Assembly (NCBI GenBank): GCA_964473525.1
Contig: CAYYPK010000037.1
Location: 1 to 63,713, forward strand
Source of the DNA: GCA-2687025 sp964473525
GTDB lineage: Bacteria; Poribacteria; WGA-4E; GCA-2687025
Reading direction: 5' to 3'
Length of the DNA stretch: 63,713 nucleotides
Shown: positions 43,397 to 52,165 of the stretch, in pieces
Position numbering within the stretch: the first letter of the stretch is position 1
Layout: each line of letters begins with the position of its first letter
The notes under the pieces: generated by a model
Database searches by the model: none
Seen by the model: only the letters and a program-made list of their open reading frames with translations
What the model was told of the DNA's origin: nothing
Position numbers and translations under genes: made by a program

Positions 43397-45814
43397 ATGA
43401 TCGCCTCAATGAGCACTCCCCGACGAGCGGACGCGCGCCGCTTGTTGACGTGGCTGACGTTCGCCGTGGTTGTGTCCGTGGCCGCGCGCGCGGCCACGCC
43501 TCCGTTCCTGGACTCCCCATCTCCTAGGCTGTCGAGCGTGCTACCGCGGGACTCCGTCGCTGGCACGGAGGGCGCGCTTGCCACGATCCTCAATCCGGCC
43601 GCCCTTGAGGCTCGCAAGGAAGCTGAGTTCAAGTACCTGCGCACGTTGCGGGGCGATCACAAGAACGACGATGCGTTCCTGCTGGGTTGGCGGGGCCTAG
43701 GCGTCGGACTCGAATACCTCACGGTGGATTCCCCCGCAGGGCCGGTGTCCGCCCGCGCCACGACGCTCTCCGGCGGCAGCAACCTGGGTCGTGGTCTCTA
43801 CTGGGGCACCCGGCGCACGTGGTATTCCTCCGACGACGACGCGTACAGCGCGCTGGCCACCTGGGACATCGGCGGTCTCTACCGCACGGGCAGTCTGTCG
43901 GTGGGGCTCGTGGCGCGCAACGTCGACGAGAAGTCGTTCCGAGGCGCCAAGCTCGACCGCACCTTCGACTTCGGCGTCGCGCTGCGTCCGCGAACCGACC
44001 GCGTGCGCATCTCCTTCGACCTGAGCAAGCCGGACAGCGAATCGCTGAAGGACGCGTGGAACAACAGACGCTACTTCGGAGGATTGCAGGTGGAGCCCGT
44101 GCGTGGGTTCCGCGTGGCTGCGAACGCCTACGGCGATGGTCAGTTCGACATACGCGCGACGGTCAGCATCGACACGGCGAAGCTCGGATTCCACCAGCGA
44201 CTCGACGACGGCGACGCCCGCAGTGGGGTGGCGGTATTGACGCTTCAAGAGGGCGTCTCGCCGTCAGCTCTGCGCCGGCCTCGGTTCGGCCTGATCACGA
44301 CGCCGAAGCAGTGGCGGGGAGCCTACTGGCGCGTGCGACGCGATCCACGCGTCGTCGCGGTGGTCATGAAGTTCGACGGTGAGAAGCAGTCGCTCGCGGC
44401 GTGGCATGAGGCGCGTGACCAACTCGCGGAACTGCGGGAGCGCGATGTCGAATTCGTCGCGTACATCAACCGCGCGGGCGGGGGCGGCTACTGGCTGGCG
44501 TCCGCCGCGGACACCGTCTTGCTCGACCCCATCGGCGAGGTCCACCTCGTGGGGCTGCACTCGGACGCGCAATACTACAGAGGCGCGTTGGACAAGCTGG
44601 GCGTGTCGACGTACTTCCGCCGCGCGGGCGAATACAAGGGCGGCCCAGAGCCGTACACACAGTCAGGACCATCCGAGGCCGTGCAGGAGAACCGCGACGA
44701 CCTGCTGGACGATCTCTACGACCAGATCGTGAGCGGGATTGCCTCCCGAGGCGATGTCTCGCGGGACGAGGCGATGGCGACTATCGACGCGGGGCCGTAC
44801 CTGGGCGACGACGCGCTCGAAGCCGGCATCGTGGACATCATCGCGACGCCCACCGAGGTCGAGACGTACCTGGGCGACCGGTTCCCGGACGCTACCCTCA
44901 TCTCCGTGGCGGACTACATCGCCAGCGACTATCGCCCCACCGAGTGGGCTCCGCCCCGGGACACGATTGCTATCGTGCGCATCGCCGGGGCGATGGTGGA
45001 CGGCGACAGCATGACGGTCCCGCTTGCAGGCATGCGACTGAGCGGGGCGCGAACGGTGAACCGCGCTATCCGGGACGCGGCAGCCGACAGCAGCGTGAAG
45101 GCGATCGTGCTAGACATAGACAGTGGTGGCGGCCTCGTCTCCGCGTCGGAGTCGATCTGGCGCACGGCGCAGGCTGCGCGAGCGCGGAAGCCCCTCGTCT
45201 CGCGCATTGCGGGCATAGGGGCGTCGGGCGCCTACTACGTCGCCGCCGGCACGGACAGGGTCGTAGCGTCTCCCGCTTCGGTTACGGGGTCCATTGGCGT
45301 CTACACCGGCCACGTGTCGTTGCGAGGGCTGTACGAGAAGCTGGGAGTGTCCATACACGACACCAAGCGCGGCGAAAACGCCGACTTCTACTCGCGCACC
45401 GCAGATTTCACCGACCGGCAGGCGGATATACTCCAGCGGCAGGCGGACCGCCTCTACGACTTGTTCCTCGAACGCGTGTCCGAAGGCCGGTCGATGGAAC
45501 CCGAGCGTGTCCACGAGTTGGCGCGTGGACAGGTGTGGACGGGCCGTCAGGCGCACGAACTAGGTCTCGTGGACGAGTTGGGCGGCATGCGCGAGGCCAT
45601 CGACGCGGCGAAGGATCTGGCGGGCATCCCGCGGGATCGGCTCGCCCGCGTCGAACTCCTCCCCAAGCCTGGGTTCCTCGAGAAGCTCGTCAACGCGGGC
45701 CTCGGCGCCGTTGGACGCGTCGGCGGGCTGACGCCGAGTAGTCTGACGGGTGTCCTGGGCGACCTCTCCGACACGCGGCACTTTGCCTGGGAGCCGCTGT
45801 CCATACAGGACTAA
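43397..45814 (+). CDS. sppA: Signal peptide peptidase SppA (protease IV, S49) with beta-rich N-terminal extension
   Basis: This encodes 805 residues, compared with about 618 for E. coli SppA. An N-terminal signal or anchor segment (LLTWLTFAVVVSVAARA) is followed by about 250 residues of alternating beta strands (LGVGLEYLTVDS, GGLYRTGSLSVGLVARNV, FRVAANAYGDGQFDIRATV). Two S49 domains follow, as in the 67-kDa SppA type. The general-base Lys is probably K414 (GEYKGGPEPYT) and the nucleophile S610 (GIGASGAYYVAAGTD), 196 residues apart versus 200 in E. coli. SppA degrades cleaved signal peptides and membrane protein fragments; the many exported proteins here would supply substrate. The extension looks like an outer-membrane-beta-barrel-type or porin-like domain, which is inference. 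The ATG at 43409 is an alternative start. It lies 25 bases before pcm. Confidence 0.9.
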   Translation: MIASMSTPRRADARRLLTWLTFAVVVSVAARAATPPFLDSPSPRLSSVLPRDSVAGTEGALATILNPAALEARKEAEFKYLRTLRGDHKNDDAFLLGWRGLGVGLEYLTVDSPAGPVSARATTLSGGSNLGRGLYWGTRRTWYSSDDDAYSALATWDIGGLYRTGSLSVGLVARNVDEKSFRGAKLDRTFDFGVALRPRTDRVRISFDLSKPDSESLKDAWNNRRYFGGLQVEPVRGFRVAANAYGDGQFDIRATVSIDTAKLGFHQRLDDGDARSGVAVLTLQEGVSPSALRRPRFGLITTPKQWRGAYWRVRRDPRVVAVVMKFDGEKQSLAAWHEARDQLAELRERDVEFVAYINRAGGGGYWLASAADTVLLDPIGEVHLVGLHSDAQYYRGALDKLGVSTYFRRAGEYKGGPEPYTQSGPSEAVQENRDDLLDDLYDQIVSGIASRGDVSRDEAMATIDAGPYLGDDALEAGIVDIIATPTEVETYLGDRFPDATLISVADYIASDYRPTEWAPPRDTIAIVRIAGAMVDGDSMTVPLAGMRLSGARTVNRAIRDAAADSSVKAIVLDIDSGGGLVSASESIWRTAQAARARKPLVSRIAGIGASGAYYVAAGTDRVVASPASVTGSIGVYTGHVSLRGLYEKLGVSIHDTKRGENADFYSRTADFTDRQADILQRQADRLYDLFLERVSEGRSMEPERVHELARGQVWTGRQAHELGLVDELGGMREAIDAAKDLAGIPRDRLARVELLPKPGFLEKLVNAGLGAVGRVGGLTPSSLTGVLGDLSDTRHFAWEPLSIQD

Positions 45815-45839
45815 GGCGCGCTGGCAGGACTGAGCAGCC

Positions 45840-46478
45840 ATGGCGACTGAACGCGACCGCGCTCGCATGGTCCGCTACCACATCGAAGCGCGCGGCGTCT
45901 CCGACCCCGACGTGCTGCGGGCGTTCCGCGCGGTGCCACGCGAGCGGTTCGTCCCGCGCTTGCAGGCGCCGGCGGCGTACGAGGATCGACCCCTGCCTAT
46001 TGGGGACGAGCAGACGATCTCGCAACCCTACATCGTGGCGCTGATGACCGAACTGCTGGAGCTGTCTGGGTCCGAGTCCGTCCTGGAGATCGGCACGGGT
46101 AGCGGCTATCAGACCGCGGTGTTGGCGGAGCTCGCGAACGTTGTGCACACCGTTGAGATTGTGCCAAGCCTCGCCGCGCGCAGCCGCGACTTGCTCCACT
46201 CGCTCGGATACGCGAACATCCGTTTCCGCGTGGGCGATGGCTCCGACGGCTGGCCAGAGGCGGCCCCGTTCGACCGAGTCATCGTGACGGCGGCGCCACG
46301 CGTCTTCCCGGAGGCGTTGCAGGCGCAGATCGCTGAGGGCGGATGGGCGGTGGTACCCGTGGGGTCGCATCGCCAGGAGCTTCTACGCATCGTGCGCACC
46401 GAGGACGGGTACCGCGAGGAGCGGCACGGGGGCGTGCGCTTTGTCCCGATGACGGGGAAGGCGCTCGCCGACGTATAG
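45840..46478 (+). CDS. pcm: Protein-L-isoaspartate O-methyltransferase
   Basis: This encodes 212 residues, the expected length. The enzyme methylates L-isoaspartyl residues with S-adenosylmethionine and so starts the repair of spontaneously damaged proteins. Visible features are VPRERFVP (33-40), IGDEQTISQPYIVA (54-67), the SAM-binding motif VLEIGTGSGYQTAVLA (81-96), the VEIVPSLAARSR acidic strand and VIVTAAPRVFPEAL. It is cytosolic. It starts 25 bases after sppA and precedes a dioxygenase gene by 43 bases, consistent with the same operon. Confidence 0.95.
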   Translation: MATERDRARMVRYHIEARGVSDPDVLRAFRAVPRERFVPRLQAPAAYEDRPLPIGDEQTISQPYIVALMTELLELSGSESVLEIGTGSGYQTAVLAELANVVHTVEIVPSLAARSRDLLHSLGYANIRFRVGDGSDGWPEAAPFDRVIVTAAPRVFPEALQAQIAEGGWAVVPVGSHRQELLRIVRTEDGYREERHGGVRFVPMTGKALADV

Positions 46479-46521
46479 CGCGCCACGATTCGCGCGCAGG
46501 ATAGGACGAGGAGAACGCGCC

Positions 46522-47409
46522 GTGAAACTGCCGATGGGCTGTCGAGAGTTGGAGCTCGGGGGTGAACTCCTCGGGAACTTGCGCGAGTCGAGGGACATTC
46601 AGGGCGACATGCCGGCGCTCCGCGCGCGCTTGCAGGAGGACGGCTACTTGCTCCTGCGCGGCTTGCACGATGTCGAGACGATCAAGGCGGCGCGGCGCGT
46701 TGTCCTCGCCGACCTCGACGCGCGGGAACAGATCGACAGGTCACGACCCCGTGACGAGGCCCTCATCGCGGAGGGAGCAGTCGGCAGCTTCCTTGGCGGC
46801 CGCAAGGCGGTCACGCACACCGAGGAGTTCCTGAGCGTCGTCGAGGGCGCGGACCTCATGGACTTCTTCACCGGTCTCTTCGATGGCGAGTCGCTCGCCT
46901 ACGACTACAAGTGGCTACGCGCCGTACCCACCGGGGCATCGACGGGCGCGCATTTCGACGTCGTGTACATGGGCAGGGGCTCGCTCGACCTGGTGACGCT
47001 GTGGACGCCGCTGGGCGACGTGCCATACGACATGGGGCCGCTTGCCGTGCTGACCGGAGACACGCGGCTCGACCAGGTGCGCGAGACGTACGGCAAGATG
47101 GACGTAGACCGCGACCACGTCACCGGTTCGTTCTCCGAAGACCCGGTCGCGCTCGTCGAGAAATACGGCGGCCGATGGCGGACGACGGAGTTCGAGATGG
47201 GCGACGCGCTCATCTTCTCCATGTTCACGATGCACGGGTCGCTCGCCAACACGTCACCGCGGTTCCGGCTGAGCGCGGACACGCGGTATCAGCGCGCCGA
47301 TCAACCCGTCGACGAGCGTTGGATGGGCGACGAGCCCATCGCGCACTACGCCTGGACCAGCGGCGAGACGGTGACGATGGAAGAAGCGCGCAGCCGGTGG
47401 GGCGTCTGA
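46522..47409 (+). CDS. Phytanoyl-CoA dioxygenase (PhyH) family Fe(II)/2-oxoglutarate oxygenase
   Basis: This encodes 295 residues from a GTG at 46522 with GAGGAG eight bases upstream. The facial triad is visible as H144-x-D146 (GAHFDVVYM) and distal H238 (MFTMHGSLAN), with RFRLSADTRYQ supplying the likely 2-oxoglutarate-binding Arg. The N-terminal GYLLLRGL motif is typical of the PhyH family. The substrate cannot be read from sequence; this family is much expanded in Poribacteria and acts on diverse small molecules. It is cytosolic, with no signal peptide. Only seven bases separate its stop from the next start. Confidence 0.88.
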   Translation: MKLPMGCRELELGGELLGNLRESRDIQGDMPALRARLQEDGYLLLRGLHDVETIKAARRVVLADLDAREQIDRSRPRDEALIAEGAVGSFLGGRKAVTHTEEFLSVVEGADLMDFFTGLFDGESLAYDYKWLRAVPTGASTGAHFDVVYMGRGSLDLVTLWTPLGDVPYDMGPLAVLTGDTRLDQVRETYGKMDVDRDHVTGSFSEDPVALVEKYGGRWRTTEFEMGDALIFSMFTMHGSLANTSPRFRLSADTRYQRADQPVDERWMGDEPIAHYAWTSGETVTMEEARSRWGV

Positions 47410-47416
47410 TCCGCCC

Positions 47417-47977
47417 ATGATGGACCTCCCCGCCTACTTCAAGTACGCCCTCAAGCTGCTCATGACGCCCAACGGCATCGCGTCCATCGTTGGCGTGGCG
47501 GGCGTCGTGTGGCTTGTGCGCATGTACTTGAAGAAGATCGAGATTCCCGGGCTGACGGTGGCGTTTCTCAAGGACGAGTCGTGGTTCCTGCACCGCGACG
47601 ACAGCCATCGGCTCGTGATCGTCGTGAGCCTGGAACTGACGAACAAGAGCGGCCAGGAAGCGCGGTTCAAGAGTATGAAGTTCAGCGGGTACTCGCCGCG
47701 GCAGGAGGCGCCCGCCGTCATTCTGGAAGGCAAGCAGACGAGCGTGCCCGCGCCCTTTCCTGAATACGACCAGTACTACGACGGGGCGGAGTACGGCGCC
47801 GCGCCGTTCACCACGCAGCGCGTGTGGCTCTACTTTGAGTCGGGGAGCGTCGACCTCAGGAATCGTATGAGCGCGCCGCTGGTCCTGCGTACCGCCGACG
47901 GCAGGCGCACCTCCGTGCGTGTCGACCTGTACCGCCATCCGTTTCAGGTGCAGCTCTACCGCGAGCAGTGGGTGTAG
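47417..47977 (+). CDS. Membrane-anchored hypothetical protein
   Basis: This encodes 186 residues. One membrane segment near the N-terminus (GIASIVGVAGVVWLVRMYL) is followed by a beta-rich soluble domain of about 150 residues (LVIVVSLELTNKSGQEARF, VWLYFESGSVDLRNRM, PFQVQLYREQWV). The domain pattern suggests an Ig-like or C2-like sandwich, but I recognise no family. It starts seven bases after the dioxygenase stop with no clear ribosome binding site, suggesting translational coupling. It is the last gene of the co-directional run that begins at 37814. Confidence 0.7.
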   Translation: MMDLPAYFKYALKLLMTPNGIASIVGVAGVVWLVRMYLKKIEIPGLTVAFLKDESWFLHRDDSHRLVIVVSLELTNKSGQEARFKSMKFSGYSPRQEAPAVILEGKQTSVPAPFPEYDQYYDGAEYGAAPFTTQRVWLYFESGSVDLRNRMSAPLVLRTADGRRTSVRVDLYRHPFQVQLYREQWV

Positions 47978-48507
47978 TTCCTGCCTGAGCGTGTCACGGC
48001 CGGCATGTCATCACGTTCCGTGCCTCACCTCTGCCTCTGCCGCGGGCCACATCGATCGGGTAGGGTGCCTCGCGGTGGATGGAGCGCGTCGGAGCCGGGC
48101 GTGGTCGCGGTCGGCCAATGGCCGCATGCGGGCGGAAGTGCGCGATGAGCTTGTCCCACGGGATGTTGAACTCGCCGTCGAGACCGTATCAGCGTCACAA
48201 TTGCTCTGGACGTGGGGTCTGTGGGATCGCCGGTCGCAAGATGTGGTGGGTCGGGTCGGAAATCGGCTCGGGAGGCATTACAGAATGGAACGCTGTCGGA
48301 AGGCGGGCGATGCTGGCGCCTGCCGTCTATCAACTTGTGAGGTGATAGGAACACCACAGCTTACGACGCTCATTGCGCAGAGCGGCGAGAAGAGCAGCGT
48401 TTGCATTAGCCACCTGTACGAATGGCGACGTGGTCTGCCGTGGAACGATCGTACAGTACGGCTGTGGAGCTCGGCGTGCGCCAGAGTGCCGCGAAGTGTA
48501 GCGATCC
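47978..48507. other. 530-base gap between convergent genes, no supported gene
   Basis: No start, ribosome site and coding pattern agree in any frame. A minus-strand stretch around 48130-48180 reads DGEFNIPWDKLIAHFRPHAA and looks protein-like, but it opens after a stop, has no start codon and degenerates into RPRPRPAP, so at most it is a gene remnant. No clear terminator hairpin was found. Confidence 0.4.
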
Positions 48508-49479
48508 CTATCTCAGGAACGGAGACCAGGCTGCGTCGTAGTCTTGTGTTGTGCTGTCCGTGAGTGGCGTCTGGCTGGAGCCATCCGCGTTCATCACAAA
48601 GATACTGGATGAGCCATCGCGCTTCGCTTGGAAGACGATCTGGGCACCATCCGGTGACCATGCGGGGCCGCCGTCGGGCGCCGGATCGGTCGTCAATGGG
48701 GCACTATTGGAGCCGTCGGCGTCCATCACGTAGACGTCGATGGCAGGCGGACCATCGCCCTGACCGACAGCGTGGTCATAGCCTGTGTAGAGAATGCGAA
48801 GCGCGTCGAATGAAAACACGCCCTCACCCGCCGGACCGTCGTGCGTCAACTGCTCCTGCCCCGACCCATCCGCGTTCATCACGTAGATGGCGTGGTCTTC
48901 CTCCCTCGTGGACGTAAACACGATCCGGCCGCAATCCGGCGACCAGGCGGGAGACCCATCGTCGCCAGGATGGTTGGTGAGGTTGAGCGGATGACCGCCA
49001 TCAAGCGCCAGAACGTAGATCTCCATGTTCCCATCGCGTTCCGATGTGAACGCGATGCGAGTTCCGTCCGGCGACCAGGACGGATGGTAGTCAGAGGCGG
49101 GGTAGTCCGTTAGTCGCTCCACGTTCGCCCCATCGCTGTCCATCACGTACAGATCCTCATAGTCGCCATCCTCGGGATCTCGGCTCGAGTTGAAGACAAT
49201 CCGCCGCCCGTCCGGGGACCAACTCGGCTCCGCGCTCCCCGGGTGGTTTGTCAGCCTGACGACGTTAGCGCCGTCGCTGTCCATCACGTAAACCTCGGCG
49301 TTCCCGCTTCTATCAGAGGTGAAGGCGATCTTGGTGTTCTCGAGCTGCGCGTGGCCTTCCATCGCTGCAAGAGCGGCAGTGGAAACCAACACGGGAACTA
49401 GCAGCTTCCCGGCCCGTTGCGAGCAGATACGCATGACGTGCCATGGCCGCCTACTGGGAGCGGAGTTCTTCTGCGGCAT
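48508..49479 (-). CDS. TolB/PD40-type beta-propeller protein, exported
   Basis: This encodes 323 residues. The ATG at 49479 has AGGA eight bases upstream; the longer frame to 49704 is basic and disordered and has no signal. The N-terminus is MPQKNSAPSRRPWHVMRICS followed by LLVPVLVSTAALAA, a signal peptide with a long n-region; an ATG at 49434 is possible. Six PD40 blades follow, each with a [YF]VM(N/D)-DG-(S/A)N...LT...P.WSPDG pattern, for example IYVMNADGSGQEQLT and PAWSPDGAQIVFQAKRD. Such propellers are protein-interaction domains of the TolB type; this one lacks the TolB N-terminal domain and occurs outside a tol-pal operon. A periplasmic or extracellular role is inferred. Confidence 0.85.
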   Translation of the reverse strand: MPQKNSAPSRRPWHVMRICSQRAGKLLVPVLVSTAALAAMEGHAQLENTKIAFTSDRSGNAEVYVMDSDGANVVRLTNHPGSAEPSWSPDGRRIVFNSSRDPEDGDYEDLYVMDSDGANVERLTDYPASDYHPSWSPDGTRIAFTSERDGNMEIYVLALDGGHPLNLTNHPGDDGSPAWSPDCGRIVFTSTREEDHAIYVMNADGSGQEQLTHDGPAGEGVFSFDALRILYTGYDHAVGQGDGPPAIDVYVMDADGSNSAPLTTDPAPDGGPAWSPDGAQIVFQAKRDGSSSIFVMNADGSSQTPLTDSTTQDYDAAWSPFLR

Positions 49480-49571
49480 TGCAGTGTCCTGAGTACAGAT
49501 TCTGAAGGATGGCGAGAGAACCTCGGGTGCGTCGTGGCGCGTCTGCCCCAAGCGCCGACTAACCGGTATGA

Positions 49572-50015
49572 CCCTCCCTATCCACTTTCGACGACGACAC
49601 CATAGCAGAGCTGTTCGATAGGGCCCAGGCCGAACTCGCGCAGGTTGGCGGCTTTGGCCCAGTGTCCGGCAAGCGCACCTATGGACCATCCGATGCCGCG
49701 CCATGGGTGGGCTATCAGCGACTCACACGGCGGCTTGGTCGCCTTTGCGCCAAGCCTTCGTCTATGCAGAGGCTAAGGACAACGACACCACCTCAAGCCG
49801 AGTGTGGATCGTCAGACTCGCGCATATGGGCAGCTCGCCATAGGTCACGCCGCCGTGTACCGTGGGTTTGTAGAGGACTCACGATGTCTATTGTAGGTGC
49901 TGGTCTGGCCCAGAATTGGGATGCCCCATATCTCTGCCGCGCGCCCGTACCCTGGCGTCTGCGGCGCTACATGGACATCACGCCACTCGAAGCCATGGAC
50001 TCAAACCCACAATGA
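49572..50015 (+). pseudogene. Probable decayed gene fragment, family unknown
   Basis: A frame opening directly after a stop reads DDDTIAELFDRAQAELAQVG, then FGPVSGKRTYGPSDAAPWVG, with convincing protein character but no start codon. The pattern then moves to another frame, which reads RQAFVYAEAKDNDTTSSRVW to a stop at 49843. A further short protein-like stretch lies in the first frame at about 49884-50015 (DITPLEAMDSNPQ). Loss of a start plus a frame change suggests a truncated, frameshifted remnant. I do not recognise the family. The surroundings look less GC-rich than the housekeeping part. Confidence 0.35.
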
Positions 50016-50033
50016 TCCCGCCGGTGTCCGAAC

Positions 50034-50888
50034 TCATTCAGGGCGGCTTCGACCCAGCAGGTTCAGGAGCCGGTCGCTGGCGGCGTGAAGGGCGTTGTCG
50101 GGAACGGGAACACGGTTGCACAAGCTGAACCGCCAGAATGCCCAGGGGGCGGCGTACTGCGACTGCAACACGTAGCGCGTACGGTCGGATCGGTTTGGGG
50201 CGCCGCGGTGCCAGCACTGTGGGTCGTGCAAGTAGATGTCGCCGGCTTTGCAGAAGACCGACGTGGCCCCCTGACCGTCGAACTCCGGCTGCTCCTGATC
50301 GCTCGGACGACGGCCAGAATAGTGACTGCCGGGGACGTACTGCGTTGGGCCGTGCTCGATTGCCTCAATGTCGGTCAGCGCCATCTGGACGGTAAACCAC
50401 ATGACCGGCATGCGAATCCGCGGATCGTGCCGGGGAACGTCGTCGGGTACCGGAAAGTGGACCTGCCCGTCGACGTGCCATTGCTCAATCGCCAGACCAG
50501 GCAAGTTCCGAAGGACGTTCTGCCCGCAGAATTTGCAGTCCTGCCCCACCACCGCCTCAGCCAAACTGAGAATCGGCTCTCGGAGGAGCATGTCCCGGAA
50601 GACCCTATCGAGTTCGATTGTGTTCCTCAGAATGAACGGCAGTTCCTCGCCAGATTCTCCATGGCTCCCCAACTGGATGTATCTCGTGTCGGCGAGGTCT
50701 GGATTTGTCCTTTCGGCAAGGAGCGGATCGGCAAACAGTTCGTCGGTCTTGTCGCGTAGGGCGATGACTTCCTCGGAGGTCAGCACGCCAGGGAGGTGGA
50801 CGAAGCCATCGCGATAGAACTGTTCGGCGATCTGCTGCGTCTTTTCCGCGCTGAATGGCTCGCCAGAGATGATCGGACCTATGGCCAT
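50034..50888 (-). CDS. Phytanoyl-CoA dioxygenase (PhyH) family protein
   Basis: This encodes 284 residues from the ATG at 50888, with AGGAAGGG upstream. It is a full-length PhyH-type non-haem Fe(II)/2-oxoglutarate oxygenase. The iron ligands are H138-x-D140 (EQWHVDGQVHFP) and H227 (PQCWHRGAPNRSD), with the Arg of RTRYVLQ as 2-oxoglutarate contact. GFVHLPGVLTSEEV near the N-terminus and PTQYVPGSHYSGR are family-typical. It is distinct from the PhyH protein at 46522 and probably has another substrate. It stands alone: a decayed segment lies downstream and a 434-base gap upstream. Confidence 0.9.
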   Translation of the reverse strand: MAIGPIISGEPFSAEKTQQIAEQFYRDGFVHLPGVLTSEEVIALRDKTDELFADPLLAERTNPDLADTRYIQLGSHGESGEELPFILRNTIELDRVFRDMLLREPILSLAEAVVGQDCKFCGQNVLRNLPGLAIEQWHVDGQVHFPVPDDVPRHDPRIRMPVMWFTVQMALTDIEAIEHGPTQYVPGSHYSGRRPSDQEQPEFDGQGATSVFCKAGDIYLHDPQCWHRGAPNRSDRTRYVLQSQYAAPWAFWRFSLCNRVPVPDNALHAASDRLLNLLGRSRPE

Positions 50889-51322
50889 GCGGATCCCTTC
50901 CTGATGTGCCGTTGGGGCTGGTTCACAAGAGTCATTGTCTATACGGCAAAGGACGAATCACCGACTACCGTTGAGTTTCAATGAGCATCGGGCGTACGCC
51001 ACTGAAGACCGGCGCCTACGCCGCGAGGCCACCAACCCGACGGATGAGGGTGGCAGCTTGACAGCCGATGTGGCCGCTCCTGCCGCCGACCAGTGGCCCA
51101 TCCTATAGCTGCTGCCGCTGACACGCCACCTCCGAGACCGACGTAGTCTACAGTGACTGCCGGCACCGCACTGCACCCAGCCCATCATCGAGATAGCTGC
51201 TGGCGCCGAAACTCCAGATGTCCGTGCTTGCGCTCTGCCTGGCTGTGTCCGTTGGCTGCGGCGTCTTGCCGGCACGACGGTCTCAACCCACCATGCCCGG
51301 CCCGGATGAGGAGACACAAGCA
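50889..51322. other. 434-base gap without a supported gene
   Basis: This lies between a divergent pair, the PhyH gene (-) and the VOC gene (+), so it should hold both promoters. The only frames are opposite-strand or composition shadows. The + strand frame upstream of 51323 (MSVLALCLAVSVGCGVLPAR) could be read as a lipoprotein-like leader for the VOC gene but has weaker start support. I see no clear operator or RNA structure. Confidence 0.4.
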
Positions 51323-51925
51323 ATGACCGAGACGGCATCCACGGAAGCGGAGCGCGACGTTTCACCCGCGAACATAACGCGGATTCGACCGGTGCTCCAC
51401 ATCCATTCCTACGATGAAGCGGTCGCCTTCTACGTGGCCTGGTTGGGATTCAGGATCGAGTGGGAATGGCGAGAGGCGCCGGGGAAACCCGTCATCATGG
51501 AGATCTCGCGCGATGGCGTTGACATACACCTTGTCGAAGGTGGCGACGAGCCGCCAACAAGCTGGATCCAGCTTCATCTGGAAGATCTTGGGAGCCTTGT
51601 GGAAGAACTGAACGCCAGGCGCTCCGACTCCGTGGCGTTCGAGCGCGATTTCCCCTACGTCCAGACGGTCTCCATGGACGACCCCTTCGGCAATCATCTG
51701 GTGTTCCAGAAGCCGGTGACTGAGGAAGAACGGCAAGCGCTGGATGAGCGTGCCGACCAGATGCGCGTCTACGTCCGCGAACGACTGGCCGGAGGCCACG
51801 CGTGTCCGACGCCCGAAGAGGTCGCCGAGGCAGTTGTTGGGGCGGTGACGTTTGGGGGGAAGGTGCAGGCTTCCGACGTGCTCTGCGACTTCCCCGAGTA
51901 CGCGGAGGCGACGGCCGAGGAATGA
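51323..51925 (+). CDS. VOC (glyoxalase/bleomycin resistance-like) family protein
   Basis: This encodes 201 residues from the ATG at 51323, with GAGGAG nine bases upstream. A longer start at 51218 would add MSVLALCLAVSVGCGVLPAR, which looks like a lipoprotein signal with a Cys; this cannot be excluded and would make it exported. The VOC domain spans about 22-131: RPVLHIHSYDEAVAFYVAWL, GVDIHLVEGG, then DPFGNHLVFQKP, which contain the usual metal-ligand positions (His26, Glu or His in the middle). The C-terminal 70 residues (EERQALDERADQMRVYVRER onward) are helical and not part of the VOC fold. The substrate is unknown. Confidence 0.75.
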   Translation: MTETASTEAERDVSPANITRIRPVLHIHSYDEAVAFYVAWLGFRIEWEWREAPGKPVIMEISRDGVDIHLVEGGDEPPTSWIQLHLEDLGSLVEELNARRSDSVAFERDFPYVQTVSMDDPFGNHLVFQKPVTEEERQALDERADQMRVYVRERLAGGHACPTPEEVAEAVVGAVTFGGKVQASDVLCDFPEYAEATAEE

Positions 51926-52165
51926 GGGTCGGCGGATCGCTATGCGCCACACGGGGCGGATAGCGTGGCAGTCCTTCCGCACCGTGAAAGAGCTGGGTGC
52001 TGTCGACGTCTCACGAGTGTAGGGCGCAGCGGCGACAGGCGCGAAGTCGTACGATAGTCGGGAGTATGTCGGTCTCGGACAGCCGCGCTTCTGCGTGTCC
52101 GACACGCCTTTGCTTGGGTACGCTGAGGCTCCGGCATGGGCGGAATCCGTCCGCCGAGCCGGCCG

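Noticed and set aside
48025..48200. Minus-strand frame reading DGEFNIPWDKLIAHF
   Set aside because: It opens after a stop, lacks a start codon and degenerates into Arg/Pro repeats; too short to call more than a possible remnant.
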